A stretch of 64,000 nt of DNA from Halomonas llamarensis. GTDB taxonomy: Bacteria; Pseudomonadota; Gammaproteobacteria; Pseudomonadales; Halomonadaceae. The position numbers and the translations under genes are program-made. Numbering within the stretch: the stretch's first letter is position 1; each line of letters begins with the position of its first letter. A model generated the notes under the pieces. The model was not told where the DNA came from and did not search any database. It saw only the letters and a list, made by a program, of their open reading frames with translations. The stretch is from assembly GCF_023555005.1 (NCBI RefSeq), contig NZ_JAMJPJ010000012.1, forward strand, positions 29,528 through 93,527, read 5' to 3'. This document shows positions 28,472 to 40,415 of the stretch, piece after piece.

Positions 28472-29049
28472 TTACGCGCTTGCCGTCGGCGTGTCAGTGC
28501 TATCGGGCAGCTCGCTGCGGCGGGCGAAGTGCTGCTGAGCAAACGCCACGCGCTTTTCGAGTCCCACGCCGCTGGGTTGATGCTCAATCAGGTCCAAACG
28601 CCGCCGTAAGCCTTCGCCGTTGGTCATTTGTATGGCAAGCCCGGGGCGGCGTTCAATTCCAGCAGCATCGGCCCATGCTGGCGGTCCAGTACCATATCGG
28701 TGCCTAAGTAACCCAGCCCGGTCATTTCATAACAGCTGGCGGCTAGGTTCAACAGCGTTTCCCACTGCGGCACCATCAAGCTTGCAAGGTCGTGACCTGT
28801 GTCTGGGTGGTGGGTACAGGGGCGATCAAACTGCACGCCGCGCAACGCGCAACCGCTTGCGATATCGAGCCCCACGCCAACCGCTCCTTGGTGTAAGTTG
28901 GCTTTCCCATCGGAGGCGGCCGTCGAGAGTCGCATCATCGCCATCACAGGGTAGCCCTTAAAGATGATCACGCGGATGTCGGGCACACCCTCGTAGGTAT
29001 AGGCCATCAGGCTTTCATGGCATAAAAAGGAAGCCGAAACATGCATCAA
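28472..29049 (-). pseudogene. Alpha-L-glutamate ligase-like (RimK-type ATP-grasp) pseudogene
   Basis: Remnant of an ATP-grasp protein of the RimK-like 'alpha-L-glutamate ligase-like' family. Only the C-terminal half survives, starting at YTYEGVPDIRVIIFKGYPVM. The metal-binding end LLELNAAPGL is followed by a frameshift near 28640: the original frame stops after PYK, while the next frame continues LAIQMTNGEGLRRRLDLIEH to a stop at 28472, as expected for the family (LELNARPGLAIQ). The ATP-binding N-terminal half is gone. It lies next to a truncated zinc-protease remnant. Confidence 0.82.
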
Positions 29050-29107
29050 GCCCTTATATTTAGTGTTAAGCGCGCTTGATAGCGCTACTCTTCGTTATCA
29101 TCTTGGT

Positions 29108-29485
29108 CTAAGCTGCAGCTTCCGCTGGCTCACCGCCGGGGAATTCAGGGCGTGGATGCAGGTAAGTGGCTGCAACATCAATAAGCGCGATGTCGAGTAA
29201 AAAACGACGGCCAATTAGGACTGGGTAATTTAAATGGGAGCGGTCATTAAGCGTAAATTCAACATTTTCACGAATCGGCCCGAGCGTCATCAGTAATGAT
29301 ATGACGGGCCGCGAGTCTTCGCCTGACGCCTGCACAATACGGACACGTCTTTCAACAGGCGCCTCAATCCAATCATCGCGCTTGTCCTCAATGACAACAT
29401 CATTATCATTCAGTGCTAGTTTAAACCGCACCCAGTTTTCGCCGTCGCGTTCAAAGCGGGTAACATCTTTACAATTCAAGCCTCT
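29108..29485 (-). pseudogene. RimK-associated zinc protease-like (retropepsin-fold) remnant
   Basis: About 123 codons matching the C-terminal part of the putative ATP-dependent zinc protease family (CKDVTRFERDGENWVRF, ERRVRIVQASGEDSRPVI, FTLNDRSHLNYPVLIGRRFL). Homology begins at LNCKDV; an in-frame stop lies a few codons upstream, and the signal peptide and the LDTGAKTSSL motif with the catalytic aspartate are missing. It is therefore a 5'-truncated remnant, although the residual frame is open from a TTG. It would normally head an operon with a seven-helix membrane protein and the RimK-like ligase; the middle gene is deleted here. Confidence 0.78.
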
Positions 29486-29497
29486 GATTCAATTTAA

Positions 29498-29541
29498 CAT
29501 AATATATATTATGCGAACTTAAAAGCCACATAATTTATGTG
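29498..29541. repeat. Two A+T-rich palindromes
   Basis: CATAATATATATTATG (29498-29513) is a perfect 16-base palindrome. CACATAA-T-TTATGTG (29527-29541) is a second palindrome with 7-base arms. Both lie between the protease remnant and the DUF3833 gene and might be operators or a deletion scar. Confidence 0.6.
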
Positions 29542-29635
29542 CCTGCACCGCGTGCATTAAGGCTGCACCAGCCCCAAAAATATTTTACTATTAATGAACT
29601 GTATGTGTTTTTTGTATAACTTTTTGGAGGCGCTT

Positions 29636-30199
29636 ATGGCCCAGCACTCTGTTCTAAACCGAATCATCCCCACTGCTTATCGTCATTGGTGCTTGGCGTT
29701 TGCGCTTTTAATACTTGCGGGTTGTACCGGCGTAGATGTTGAGCAATATACTGATCGAGAACCAAAGCTGGATATTGGCGAGTATTTTGCTGGTAGCACG
29801 CGTGCTTGGGGAATCGTCCAGGATTATAGTGGCGAACTACAGCGCCAATTTACCGTCGATATCGACGGTGACTATGATGGCAACACCTTAACGTTAGACG
29901 AGTCTTTTGTTTTCGCCAATGGTGAGAGAGAACGCCGCGTATGGACGTTTGAGCGTGTCGACGCGCATCGCTGGATTGGCCGTGCAAATGATGTCGAGGG
30001 TGACGTTGAAGCGCACCAATACGGTAATGCTTTCCACATGCGTTACCCACTGGACATTGAGATCAGCGGCCGCACGATTGGCTTTACAATGGACGACTGG
30101 ATGTATCTTCAACCTGATGGGCGCCTTATTAACCGTACTGCGATGCGTAAGTTTGGCGTCACGTTAGGCGAAATTACGCTGATTTTTGAGCAGCGCTAG
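29636..30199 (+). CDS. DUF3833 family lipoprotein
   Basis: A 187-residue protein with a lipoprotein signal: positively charged N-terminus, hydrophobic core, and lipobox LILAGC. The mature part fits DUF3833 (LDIGEYFAGSTRAWGIVQDY, RRVWTFERVDAHRWIGRAND, MRYPLDIEISGRTIGFTMDD). The family is often found near fatty-acid or chalcone-isomerase-like genes, but not here, and its function is unknown. ATG 29636 has GGAGG 5 bases upstream. It is likely anchored in the outer membrane. Confidence 0.87.
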   Translation: MAQHSVLNRIIPTAYRHWCLAFALLILAGCTGVDVEQYTDREPKLDIGEYFAGSTRAWGIVQDYSGELQRQFTVDIDGDYDGNTLTLDESFVFANGERERRVWTFERVDAHRWIGRANDVEGDVEAHQYGNAFHMRYPLDIEISGRTIGFTMDDWMYLQPDGRLINRTAMRKFGVTLGEITLIFEQR

Positions 30200-30215
30200 T
30201 GCTTAAATAGCAAAA

Positions 30216-30237
30216 CCCGCTGACACCAATCAGCGGG
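30216..30237 (-). terminator. Terminator of the ect operon
   Basis: CCCGCTGA pairs with TCAGCGGG around a 6-base loop, followed on the minus strand by TTTTGC. It lies between the convergent DUF3833 and ectC genes and suits the ectC direction best. Confidence 0.75.
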
Positions 30238-30261
30238 CTTATTGATACGGTACGCCTGAAA

Positions 30262-30654
30262 TCAATCGTCAGCCGGTGCGTAAGAGCCGTCTTCACGGTG
30301 GACTTCATTCCCAGTAATCGGCGGCGTGAAGACACACGCCAAGTGCATGGTTTTGTGGGCACGCAGCAAGTGGTCATCGTGCTGATCAAGAATGTAAATA
30401 TCGCCGGGTTTGATCGGCCAAATTTTACCGTCTGCTAAGGTTTCCACTTCGCCTTCGCCTTCAATGCAGTAGACCGATTCGTAGTGGTGCTTGTAGTGAA
30501 TATGCGTTTCCGTACCTTCAAAGATACGCGTAATGTGGAATGAGAAATTGCCGCCGTCGTTTGCCAATACCAGACGCGTGCTATCCCAGTTGCCATTTTC
30601 CGCTTTGACTAGGCGATCTGATTGACGAGCTTCTTCTATATTACGAACGATCAT
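30262..30654 (-). CDS. ectC: L-ectoine synthase
   Basis: A 130-residue cupin enzyme that closes the ring of N-gamma-acetyl-diaminobutyrate to give ectoine, the main compatible solute of halophiles. The start [20 protein letters not shown], the metal-binding region [20 protein letters not shown] and [20 protein letters not shown] are all as in EctC. The gene is third in ectABC, 64 bases after ectB, with a hairpin in the gap just before its GAGGAAAAGAT ribosome site. Length is standard. No ectD hydroxylase or aspartokinase gene is attached. Confidence 0.97.
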   Translation of the reverse strand: MIVRNIEEARQSDRLVKAENGNWDSTRLVLANDGGNFSFHITRIFEGTETHIHYKHHYESVYCIEGEGEVETLADGKIWPIKPGDIYILDQHDDHLLRAHKTMHLACVFTPPITGNEVHREDGSYAPADD

Positions 30655-30672
30655 ATCTTTTCCTCGTTTGCA

Positions 30673-30692
30673 GCGGCTCTGTACTGAGCCGC
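30673..30692 (-). promoter_or_regulatory. Hairpin in the ectB-ectC gap
   Basis: GCGGCTC and GAGCCGC make a perfect 7-base-pair stem with a 6-base loop. It ends about 10 bases before the ectC ribosome site, with no T-run after it, so it may affect mRNA stability or ectC translation. Confidence 0.5.
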
Positions 30693-30718
30693 CCTATCAG
30701 TTTGCATGACGCCTGCGT

Positions 30719-32685
<1,967 letters not shown>

Positions 32686-32717
32686 AGTTATGCTTCGCTT
32701 TTGCGATTTCGAGAAGG

Positions 32718-32746
32718 ATTATAACAGTTGCTTATGAGCAATTCAA
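32718..32746 (-). promoter_or_regulatory. Sigma-70 promoter of ectABC
   Basis: On the minus strand TTGAAT and a perfect TATAAT are 17 bases apart, about 33 bases before the ectA start. The flanking DNA is strongly A+T-rich. In Halomonas elongata ectA is known to have both sigma-70 and osmotic sigma-38 promoters. Confidence 0.68.
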
Positions 32747-32875
32747 AAATCAAATTATTTACAAGCAGCTGTTCTATAAATTTTTGTTATGCTATTTGCG
32801 CTTTATGGATTGGTAAACCCTTTTTAGCGCTATTTTTTCAGTTTAGACGACTTTTCTGCGATGCATCCCAATCAT

Positions 32876-32897
32876 AAAAAAGCGGGCAAATGCCCGC
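32876..32897 (-). terminator. Terminator of gorA
   Basis: GCGGGCA pairs with TGCCCGC, followed on the minus strand by a run of T residues. It separates gorA from the ectA promoter. Confidence 0.8.
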
Positions 32898-32922
32898 CTT
32901 GAAAGTGCTAGAGATAAGTGCC

Positions 32923-34302
32923 TTAACGACGCGCTAAGCTGCGTAGCGTGACAAACTCTTCCGCCCCTGTTGGGTGAATGCCGACGGTACGGTCAAAATC
33001 GACCTTCGTTAAACCGGCGCGCACTGCAATGGCAATCCCCTGCATAATTTCGCCGGCCTCCTCGCCGACCATGTGGGCACCCAACACCACGTCGGTGACG
33101 TCGTCGACCACTAGCTTCATTAGCGTGCGTTCTTGGCTGCCGGAAAGCGTATGTTTCATGGCACGGAAATCGGTACGATAAACGCGAATATCACCACGTT
33201 CGCGGGCCTGTTCTTCGGAAAGGCCCACGGTGCCAATATTGGGATGGCAGAAAACCGCGGTCGGGATCGTGGCGTAATCAAGAGCCGCTGGCGTGAGCTG
33301 CTTAAAGTGGATGTCAACCAACTGCATCGCTTCTGCCAGGGCGATTGGCGTAAGATCTGGCCCTGCTATCAAATCGCCAAGGGCAAGCACTGACGGGACG
33401 ACCGTTTCGAAGCGATCATTAACGGGGATTTTTCCTTGTTCGTCGAGGTTAATCCCTAGTGTATCTAGCCCCAGCCCTTTTACATTGGCATGGCGTCCGG
33501 TGGCGGAGAGCACAGCATCGACTTCAAGCGTCTTGCCGTTAGTCAATGTGACAAGATAAGCGCCCTTGCTTTGCTCAATTTGCGCAATATTGGTGTTGAA
33601 GTGCAGGTTTACGCCTTTACGGGCCATTTCATCACGGGTAAATTCGCGTACTTCTTGATCAAACCCCCGCAAGAATAAATCGCCGCGATAAATAAGTTCG
33701 GTCTCGCTGCCTAATCCGTTAAAAATGCTCGCAAACTCAACGGCAATGTAACCGCCGCCGAGGACCAAAAACCGCTCTGGAAACGTTTCAAGGTCAAACA
33801 CGCGGTTTGAATCAATGGTGTGTTCACTGCCTGGAAAGTCCGACACCCACGGCCAGCCACCGGTCGCGACTAAGATCTTTTCGGCACTGATTTTTTGCTC
33901 GCCGTCATCGTTATGCAGCACGACCGTATGCGCGTCGACAATGCTTGCACGAGCGTTGTAAAGCATCACGTCTGCACTTTCGAGTAAGCGCTGATAAATG
34001 CCGTTAAGGCGTTTGATTTCCCCTGTTTTGTTTTCCCGCAACGTGTTCCAGTCGAACGTTGCCGGTCCGGGTAACTGCCAGCCGAAACCTTCGGCATCAT
34101 CAAAGCTATCGTGAAAATGGGCTGCGTACGAATAGAGTTTTTTCGGCACGCAGCCTACATTGACACACGTGCCGCCAAGATAGCGATCTTCCGCGATAGC
34201 GACCGATGCACCTTCGGCCGCCGCCATGCGCGCAGCCCGGACGCCACCAGAGCCTGCACCAATCACAAAGAGGTCGTATTCGTAGCGTGTTACATCTGTC
34301 AT
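32923..34302 (-). CDS. gorA: Glutathione reductase
   Basis: A 459-residue flavoprotein that reduces oxidised glutathione with NADPH. FAD motif GAGSGGVRAARMAA, redox disulfide GGTCVNVGCVPKKLY, nucleotide motif LGGGYIAVEFASIFNGLG, the second FAD segment VLALGDLIAGPDLTPIAL and the C-terminal HPTGAEEFVTLRS with the catalytic base are all intact. The glutathione reductase identity is chosen over mercuric or lipoamide reductases by the GGTCVNVGCVPKK and HPT.AEE patterns. Start has TTAGGAG upstream; it stands alone, divergent from carbonic anhydrase. Confidence 0.94.
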   Translation of the reverse strand: MTDVTRYEYDLFVIGAGSGGVRAARMAAAEGASVAIAEDRYLGGTCVNVGCVPKKLYSYAAHFHDSFDDAEGFGWQLPGPATFDWNTLRENKTGEIKRLNGIYQRLLESADVMLYNARASIVDAHTVVLHNDDGEQKISAEKILVATGGWPWVSDFPGSEHTIDSNRVFDLETFPERFLVLGGGYIAVEFASIFNGLGSETELIYRGDLFLRGFDQEVREFTRDEMARKGVNLHFNTNIAQIEQSKGAYLVTLTNGKTLEVDAVLSATGRHANVKGLGLDTLGINLDEQGKIPVNDRFETVVPSVLALGDLIAGPDLTPIALAEAMQLVDIHFKQLTPAALDYATIPTAVFCHPNIGTVGLSEEQARERGDIRVYRTDFRAMKHTLSGSQERTLMKLVVDDVTDVVLGAHMVGEEAGEIMQGIAIAVRAGLTKVDFDRTVGIHPTGAEEFVTLRSLARR

Positions 34303-34430
34303 TTTAGGCTCCTAAGGCTGAATCTAGCTGCTGGGTATACCGGCGCTTTATTGACCTAACACCGCGGCAAGGTTAAAACGCTTAAGTTTTTTTATCGATG
34401 AATTCCACGTTACAACTGCGAGATAAGGTT

Positions 34431-35078
34431 ATGTCCAATCCTATTGATACCCTGTTAGCCAATAACCGCGCATGGGCGGAACAAATGTGCGAACAAGACC
34501 CCGACTATTTTGCGCGACTATCACGGCAACAAAACCCCGATTACCTGTGGATTGGTTGCTCCGATAGTCGCGTACCGGCAAACCAAATTATCGATCTGCC
34601 GCCAGGTGAAGTCTTCGTGCACCGTAACGTAGCAAACTTACTGCACCATACCGATATGAACGCCCTCTCTGTGGTTCAGTTCGCGGTGGACATGCTGAAA
34701 GTAAAACACATCATGGTGGTAGGCCACTACGGCTGCGGGGGCGTTAAGGCGGCGGTTACCGGGGGTGAATGCGGCATTGTCGACTATTGGCTTCACTCGG
34801 TACGTGAACTCTATAATCACCACCGCGAATCGCTCGATCATCTTGCGCGGGATGAACGGATTGATCGTATGTGTGAACTTAACGTTAAAGCGCAAGTTAA
34901 CAGCCTTTGTCGCACCAAAATATTACAACGAGCCTGGCAGCGCGGCGATCCAATCGCCGTCCATGGCTGGGTTTACGGCTTAAAAGATGGTCTTGTGAAA
35001 GACCTTAACTGCACGGTGACTGGCCTTTCTCAGGTAGAAACGCTCTACCGTATTGACCGGCTACAGCCGAGCAGCTAA
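34431..35078 (+). CDS. can: Beta-class carbonic anhydrase
   Basis: A 215-residue zinc enzyme that converts CO2 and water to bicarbonate. Zinc and catalytic residues are visible: Cys, Asp and Arg in WIGCSDSRVPANQI, and His and Cys in VVGHYGCGGVKAAV. Length and the PGEVFVHRNVANLLHHTDMN segment resemble E. coli Can. I prefer ATG 34431 (MSNPIDTLL) to ATG 34398 because the N-terminus then matches the family, although the ribosome site (AAGG) is close. It diverges from gorA. Confidence 0.93.
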   Translation: MSNPIDTLLANNRAWAEQMCEQDPDYFARLSRQQNPDYLWIGCSDSRVPANQIIDLPPGEVFVHRNVANLLHHTDMNALSVVQFAVDMLKVKHIMVVGHYGCGGVKAAVTGGECGIVDYWLHSVRELYNHHRESLDHLARDERIDRMCELNVKAQVNSLCRTKILQRAWQRGDPIAVHGWVYGLKDGLVKDLNCTVTGLSQVETLYRIDRLQPSS

Positions 35079-35104
35079 TAACGTTGCCTAGTCATCACGA
35101 TATG

Positions 35105-35665
35105 TTAATCGTAGCGATATTGACGATGGCAGCCTTTGCAGCTATTCCCGACGTCTGATAGGGCTTTCGCCGCCGCGCGATACTCCTGGGCATTGGCGGC
35201 GTCGATTAGCGTATCGATGCGCTGCTCCATGTCATAAAACCCGTCCTCAAAACGGTCCCACTCTTCCCAAATCTCGGGGCGTGCACCGGAGCCGCGCCCG
35301 TGCGTACCGACAATATACGCAGGTATCAAATTGTCGGCACTAGCACGTTCTTTCAGTTCTTTTAACCGCGGCGCCGCCGCCTTTGCATCACGGTTATTCA
35401 CAAGATCAAAGCGCAGTTGACGCAATAAACTCTCAATATCTTTCAGTTCTTGCTGGCGCCACATGACCGCTTCACGCTCGCTTTCAAAGCGCGTTTCATC
35501 TACGTCTTGGAGTGCTGAGATTCCGCGTGAATCAGCATAAGCGCCTGTCGTGGCGAGTGTCATCGCAGCGATAGCAACAAGTCCTAACAAAAATGAGCTC
35601 ACCAAGCAGGTAGAGCGACTGGGAGCAAGTACCCCAGCTTTGTATAAATCGAATACATCAGGCAT
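35105..35665 (-). CDS. Cytochrome c'-like protein
   Basis: A 186-residue exported protein. A hydrophobic signal segment (CLVSSFLLGLVAIAAMTLA, then TTGAYA) is followed by a mostly helical domain and a single haem-binding CKGCH four residues before the last six (CKGCHRQYRYD). Haem at the extreme C-terminus of a four-helix bundle is the cytochrome c' pattern; such proteins bind NO or CO in the periplasm, and the exact role varies. ATG 35665 has TAGG at 7 bases; ATG 35701, two bases after the msrA stop, is the alternative. Cotranscription with msrA is likely. Confidence 0.82.
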   Translation of the reverse strand: MPDVFDLYKAGVLAPSRSTCLVSSFLLGLVAIAAMTLATTGAYADSRGISALQDVDETRFESEREAVMWRQQELKDIESLLRQLRFDLVNNRDAKAAAPRLKELKERASADNLIPAYIVGTHGRGSGARPEIWEEWDRFEDGFYDMEQRIDTLIDAANAQEYRAAAKALSDVGNSCKGCHRQYRYD

Positions 35666-35703
35666 CGTGCAACCTACCTTTAATGGCGTTGTATCTTTCA
35701 TGC

Positions 35704-36315
35704 TCAGTTGATCGGGCAGCTAATGCCAGTCCCTTTTAAGCCGCAATAGCCGCCGGGATTTTTTTCGAGATACTGCTGGTGGTAGGCCTCGGCGTAATAG
35801 AAAGTATCGAGCGGTTTTATTTCCGTCGTGATGTCGCCTCGCCCTGCGCGAGCCAGTTGCTGCTGATATACATCGGCGCTGCGTTTAGCGCACTCAAGTT
35901 GCGCCTCGTCGGTGACGTAGATAGTGGAGCGGTACTGAGGACCAATATCATTACCCTGGCGGCTCCCTTGTGTTGGGTCGTGGTTCTCCCAGAACACCTG
36001 GAGCAGTATTTCCACGTCAGTTTGCTTAGGATCAAATACCACCAAAACGGCCTCTGCGTGGCCCGTACGCCCGGTGCAAACTTCTTCATACGTAGGGTTG
36101 GGCGTATCACCGCCAGCGTAACCGGCGGCCGTAACGTGTACGCCGGTTACCCGCCAAAATAGTTGCTCAGTACCCCAAAAACAGCCCATGCCGAGCACAA
36201 GCGTCGCGTATCCGTCGGGAAACGGAGGATGAAGCGATTCATTGTTTACCGCGTGTCGGTCACTGGTGGAAATCGGTGTGTCACGCCCAGGAAGTGCACC
36301 TGCAAAGAGTGTCAT
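35704..36315 (-). CDS. msrA: Peptide-methionine (S)-S-oxide reductase
   Basis: A 203-residue enzyme that repairs oxidised methionine. The catalytic cysteine is in [18 protein letters not shown]; other family blocks are [32 protein letters not shown] and [20 protein letters not shown]. The tail ends [15 protein letters not shown] with possible recycling cysteines. No msrB is fused or adjacent. The N-terminal ~35 residues match the E. coli-like long form. It is followed closely by the cytochrome c' gene. Confidence 0.95.
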   Translation of the reverse strand: MTLFAGALPGRDTPISTSDRHAVNNESLHPPFPDGYATLVLGMGCFWGTEQLFWRVTGVHVTAAGYAGGDTPNPTYEEVCTGRTGHAEAVLVVFDPKQTDVEILLQVFWENHDPTQGSRQGNDIGPQYRSTIYVTDEAQLECAKRSADVYQQQLARAGRGDITTEIKPLDTFYYAEAYHQQYLEKNPGGYCGLKGTGISCPIN

Positions 36316-36347
36316 AATATCCCTACTTATTTGATTGAAAAAGATAC

Positions 36348-39300
36348 TTAATCGAAAATACGCGGACTGCCTGAGCGATTAAGCTCATAGATAAGATCGA
36401 CAGCTTGAGAAGCCCCTGACACCGCTTGCACATAAAGGTTGCGCCACAGCGTGTAGCGCAATGTAAGCTCGGCGATCGGAGAGAAAATCCCTACACCGTA
36501 GCTGATACGAATATCATCGGTAAGTTGGCCAGTGAGCGCGACTTGGCTATCGTCCCCGGCGCCAGTGGTATCTAACGTGAGGTTATCAATACCAAAGGCT
36601 TCGCCAATAGAGCCAACAGCACCGCCAGTGCGACCAAGTGACATACCGATGAGCGCTGTGGTCACTGCATTATCAACCCCGCCGCCACTGGCATCTGGCG
36701 CGCGGCCGCGCAATAGGTAAGACAGTGCGCGCGTCTCGTTCATCGTCGGCTCAGAGAAGATAGCAACGTCGGGCGCTTCGGCGAGCCCCGTTACACTGAG
36801 CCCGGCAATTACATCATCTTCGGTTACCTCAGGGTTGCGAATTGCTTCGAAATCCAGAGTAGGCAGCCCAGGCGGGCCGCTGAAGAGAATTTGTCCGCGC
36901 CGAATTAACAGATCTTGCCCAAACGCTTTAAAACGACCATCGACCAAGTTAACATCGCCAAAAAGCTGTAGGCCGCCACTATTTTGACGAACTTCCAACT
37001 TACCGCCTAGATTAGACGCTAAACCGTACGCGGCTAACTGCATATCTCTGCCTAATGTCACCGTGAGCAGCACATCTATTGCCATGCCCTCTTGCGCCAA
37101 CGCTTCGGCGGCGCTGGGTTCTCCGTTCTCAGCGCGAGCTTGCGCACGTTCTAGCGCTTCACGATCATCACGCTCGGTGATAATGATTTCATCGCTACTG
37201 GGCGCGGTCGCGGAGCTGGGAATATCCCCCACCTCAAGTCGAGCCCAGGGCACGTCTACGTTGCCGCGCACCTGCAAACGCGCGGGTGTCACGCGAACGC
37301 GAATATCAGGCGCCACTTCTAAACGGCCAAACTGTGGCAGCGAAATGAGCAGCGGTGCTTGCGTTGCGTTAAGATCCACCCCCATGCGCCAAGGCTCGTT
37401 ACTCGGCCAAACGGCATCGCCGGAAATGTTCAGGCGGCCACGTTCAGCGCCAATAAAGCCGTCAATCGTGCCAGCCGGACCGTCGAGAGCCACGTTGATC
37501 TCTCCTTCTGAGATAACCAACGGCAAATTTGGGCCGGCGGCATTAATGCCGGAAAGTTCAAGTTGGCCTTGTAAGTCAGGCTCCTCGGTGACACCGCTAA
37601 TTTGTACGTTGCCATTAAGCCTGCCGGCCAACGTATCCATGCCAACGACCATAGGACGATAGGGGGCAAGTAATACATCCTCAACCGTTAACTTGCCATC
37701 TAGCCGACCTTCTCCTAGCGGATCTGCCATGGTCAGTGAAAGTCCAACAACGCCTGCTTCAGAAAAAGATAGCGCACTATTAGCTTGGACGCGCTCAGGG
37801 GTGGCATTAACGCGGGTGTCGAGGGTTAGGCGCGGAAGCGCCACGGGTTGGCCGAAATCGTTAAGCGCGGTAATCGCCAGTTCGCTCAAAAGCTGCATAT
37901 CCGCTTGCCAACGTTGCCCTCCGTCCTGCCAGGAGGCGGTTATGTCGGCGGTGGTATCACCGTCTAATGACCATCCCTCAGGTAAAAAAGGCGTGACCAT
38001 TTGCATCGGTACTTCACGTAGCGAGAGCACGGCCTCGCCTGACTCAGATGAAGCGCGTAGAGGCGATTCTGAGCAGACAACACCACCCTCCTCTCGGCGC
38101 AGACAAAATGGTGACACGTTGGCTTCACTGCTTACTAAGCGGTAATCGATATTCAGCGCGTCTTCCAAGCGGACCGTGCCGACGTCTGAAACGACTTCGA
38201 GGGGTGTGATTCGGGCGCGGTAGTATTGTTCTGCTTGGTTAAAACTGCCCTCCAACGCCATTGAGGCTTGCTCAAGCAGTGAGTTTTGGGGTGCGCCTTG
38301 TATATCCAGGGTTAAGCGATGCTGAGAAAGTTGGCCGTCGAGATTTAAATCAGCACGCTCGATAGCTTGACCACCTGCGTTGATGTTCAATAAATTAAGC
38401 GCTATATCAAAGCTTGGATCCTCTACCCCGCTGACATCGGCATTAAGACGTAGTGTTTCAAGTCGATTTTCCTCAATCTGCAGCGCCTCGCCAATGAGAG
38501 CTGCGCTTACGTTAGGTTGCGAAAAGCTGCCACGAGCTTGAATATCGCCCGTTAACGCACCCGATAGTTGCGGCGCGAGCGTCGCCAAATCGCGCAGGTT
38601 GATTTCGGCATCGAGCGACATGTTGTCTTCACTAAGCTCGCCGCTGGCGTTTAAACGATTATTGCCTTGAGCGAAGCGAAGCTCGTGAATATTCGCATTC
38701 AGTTCACTATCGGCGTCTAACACGGCGCTGAGCGATAACGGATAATCCATCAACTCACCATCAATGTTGAGCGCTGGAATCGACACGGCCCAGCGCTCTT
38801 GCTCTTGTCGTGCACTGATCTCAAGGTTGCCGTTTAGATCGCCGTTGAGCGATTCAACAAAATCTCCTGGGTTGACGTTAGAAAGAGTGAGCATTGCTGA
38901 TAGATTAATCGGGTTTAGCCAATCAATTTGGCCTTGGCTGCGAATTTCGCTGTCGTTAACGCGTACGGAAAGTGGCGACCAAGCAAATTGTCCAATGTCA
39001 CCTTCACCTGAAACCGAAAGCTGCGTCATAGGAATAGCAGGACCTGACGCTTGCGTATCCAACGTCAACCGGTAATCGTTTAAGTCCCCTTCCAACGCTA
39101 AATCAAATGCCTGTAGGCGATAGGCCTGATTGGCTGTTTTGTCGTCATCGCTTGTCGCGGCAAGCGGCCAACTGACCGCATCGCTTTGTAGATGAAGCTT
39201 AAACGGAAGCGTTGGCGCGAGCGCATTGATCTTGACCTCGACAGACGCTTGCAGTACTCCGTCTGCGCGAAGCTCAGCGTTAAGGTTGCTTAACGGGCCG

Positions 39301-40406
39301 TTGAGATTAAGGTGCAGATTTTGGCCACTCAGCGCCTCAAGACCAAGCGAGTTTAACCGCTCCGACTCCAATACGTCGACGCTAAGCTCGGCCGTCAACG
39401 GGTAGTCCTGGTGAAGCCTGACGTCCGATGTAAGCGCAATACGCGCATCGGGAGTAGTGGCATTTAATTGCGTCAGCGTCACACGGTTGCCTTCGGTAAC
39501 GAGGCCCATATCAAGTGTCTCGACGTGATACTCAGCGGCTCCTGTCAGGGTAAATTGCGTGACATTAAACGACGGCATGCGGATATTGAGCGGTAACGTG
39601 ATGGACGGAAGCGTGATTGGCTCACGTTCAGCTAGCGTTTCCTCCATTGACAACGGGACGTCAGTATTTCCTTCGTCACCTTCATGTGCGTCAGCGTGAG
39701 GCGCATGAATGGCAATGGCGGCATTGATTCCATCGGCGCTAAGCGGGGTGTCGGTATCTTGTGTAAGACGACCCCCCCCGCTTGGAGGGAGATACAATTC
39801 GGGTTTTTCCCAGTGGGTGGGAGAAATATCGATGCCGCCTTCGGTCGCGTGGATGGCACTATCAAAATGATTCCAGCTGAACCTCGTTCCGTTACCTAAG
39901 TGGAGGGTTACGTCATCCAGGACTAGCGCTCTTACCGAGAAAGGAAAAGGAAAGCGGATAACGCCGTTTGGTGAGCTTGCTGTCGATGCGTCTTCGGGTT
40001 CTTGCGCTGTGTTAGCTGTCGGTAGACGGATATCGGCTTGGGCGATGCGTAAGGTGTCGATGCATAGCTTTCCTGAAAGTACGCAGTCCTCTGCCCAGGC
40101 AAGCTCAAACTCCCCTATCGTCACCTCAATGCCCGCCGCCTCTAAGGCAAAACCTTCAACACGAAATGTTTCCAATAAGCTACCTTCGCGATGATCAAAC
40201 GCGATCCAATCACGCTGCTCGGCTTGATCCAGCAGCACACCGGTGCCCCACGGTGAAAGCGCCCAACCCAGTAACAGCATCACCAGGGATAACGACCATA
40301 GTGGCAGGACGATCACTAGCCGAATGAAGCTCCATACAAGAAGCCAGAGGCGTTTACGGGCAGAAAGGGGGTGACGCTTGGGCGCCGTATGAGCAAACTG
40401 GGACAA
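36348..40406 (-). CDS. tamB: Translocation and assembly module protein TamB
   Basis: A 1352-residue protein with one N-terminal membrane helix ([20 protein letters not shown]) and a very long periplasmic beta-taco of repeated strands, ending in the DUF490/TamB domain ([20 protein letters not shown] and [18 protein letters not shown]). TamB spans the periplasm between inner membrane and TamA and is thought to move phospholipids or outer-membrane proteins. It begins with TTG 40406, preceded by AGGAGG at 5 bases, 9 bases after tamA. It is the last gene of the envelope operon. Confidence 0.93.
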   Translation of the reverse strand: MSQFAHTAPKRHPLSARKRLWLLVWSFIRLVIVLPLWSLSLVMLLLGWALSPWGTGVLLDQAEQRDWIAFDHREGSLLETFRVEGFALEAAGIEVTIGEFELAWAEDCVLSGKLCIDTLRIAQADIRLPTANTAQEPEDASTASSPNGVIRFPFPFSVRALVLDDVTLHLGNGTRFSWNHFDSAIHATEGGIDISPTHWEKPELYLPPSGGGRLTQDTDTPLSADGINAAIAIHAPHADAHEGDEGNTDVPLSMEETLAEREPITLPSITLPLNIRMPSFNVTQFTLTGAAEYHVETLDMGLVTEGNRVTLTQLNATTPDARIALTSDVRLHQDYPLTAELSVDVLESERLNSLGLEALSGQNLHLNLNGPLSNLNAELRADGVLQASVEVKINALAPTLPFKLHLQSDAVSWPLAATSDDDKTANQAYRLQAFDLALEGDLNDYRLTLDTQASGPAIPMTQLSVSGEGDIGQFAWSPLSVRVNDSEIRSQGQIDWLNPINLSAMLTLSNVNPGDFVESLNGDLNGNLEISARQEQERWAVSIPALNIDGELMDYPLSLSAVLDADSELNANIHELRFAQGNNRLNASGELSEDNMSLDAEINLRDLATLAPQLSGALTGDIQARGSFSQPNVSAALIGEALQIEENRLETLRLNADVSGVEDPSFDIALNLLNINAGGQAIERADLNLDGQLSQHRLTLDIQGAPQNSLLEQASMALEGSFNQAEQYYRARITPLEVVSDVGTVRLEDALNIDYRLVSSEANVSPFCLRREEGGVVCSESPLRASSESGEAVLSLREVPMQMVTPFLPEGWSLDGDTTADITASWQDGGQRWQADMQLLSELAITALNDFGQPVALPRLTLDTRVNATPERVQANSALSFSEAGVVGLSLTMADPLGEGRLDGKLTVEDVLLAPYRPMVVGMDTLAGRLNGNVQISGVTEEPDLQGQLELSGINAAGPNLPLVISEGEINVALDGPAGTIDGFIGAERGRLNISGDAVWPSNEPWRMGVDLNATQAPLLISLPQFGRLEVAPDIRVRVTPARLQVRGNVDVPWARLEVGDIPSSATAPSSDEIIITERDDREALERAQARAENGEPSAAEALAQEGMAIDVLLTVTLGRDMQLAAYGLASNLGGKLEVRQNSGGLQLFGDVNLVDGRFKAFGQDLLIRRGQILFSGPPGLPTLDFEAIRNPEVTEDDVIAGLSVTGLAEAPDVAIFSEPTMNETRALSYLLRGRAPDASGGGVDNAVTTALIGMSLGRTGGAVGSIGEAFGIDNLTLDTTGAGDDSQVALTGQLTDDIRISYGVGIFSPIAELTLRYTLWRNLYVQAVSGASQAVDLIYELNRSGSPRIFD

Positions 40407-40415
40407 AACAACCTC

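Noticed and set aside
28450..28961. Plus-strand open frames in the pseudogene region
   Set aside because: They are antisense to the RimK-like ligase remnant, whose protein similarity is on the minus strand.
30655..30718. Possible sigma-54 promoter before ectC
   Set aside because: No GG-N10-GC pair in the required TGGCAC/TTGC context; only the hairpin is supported.
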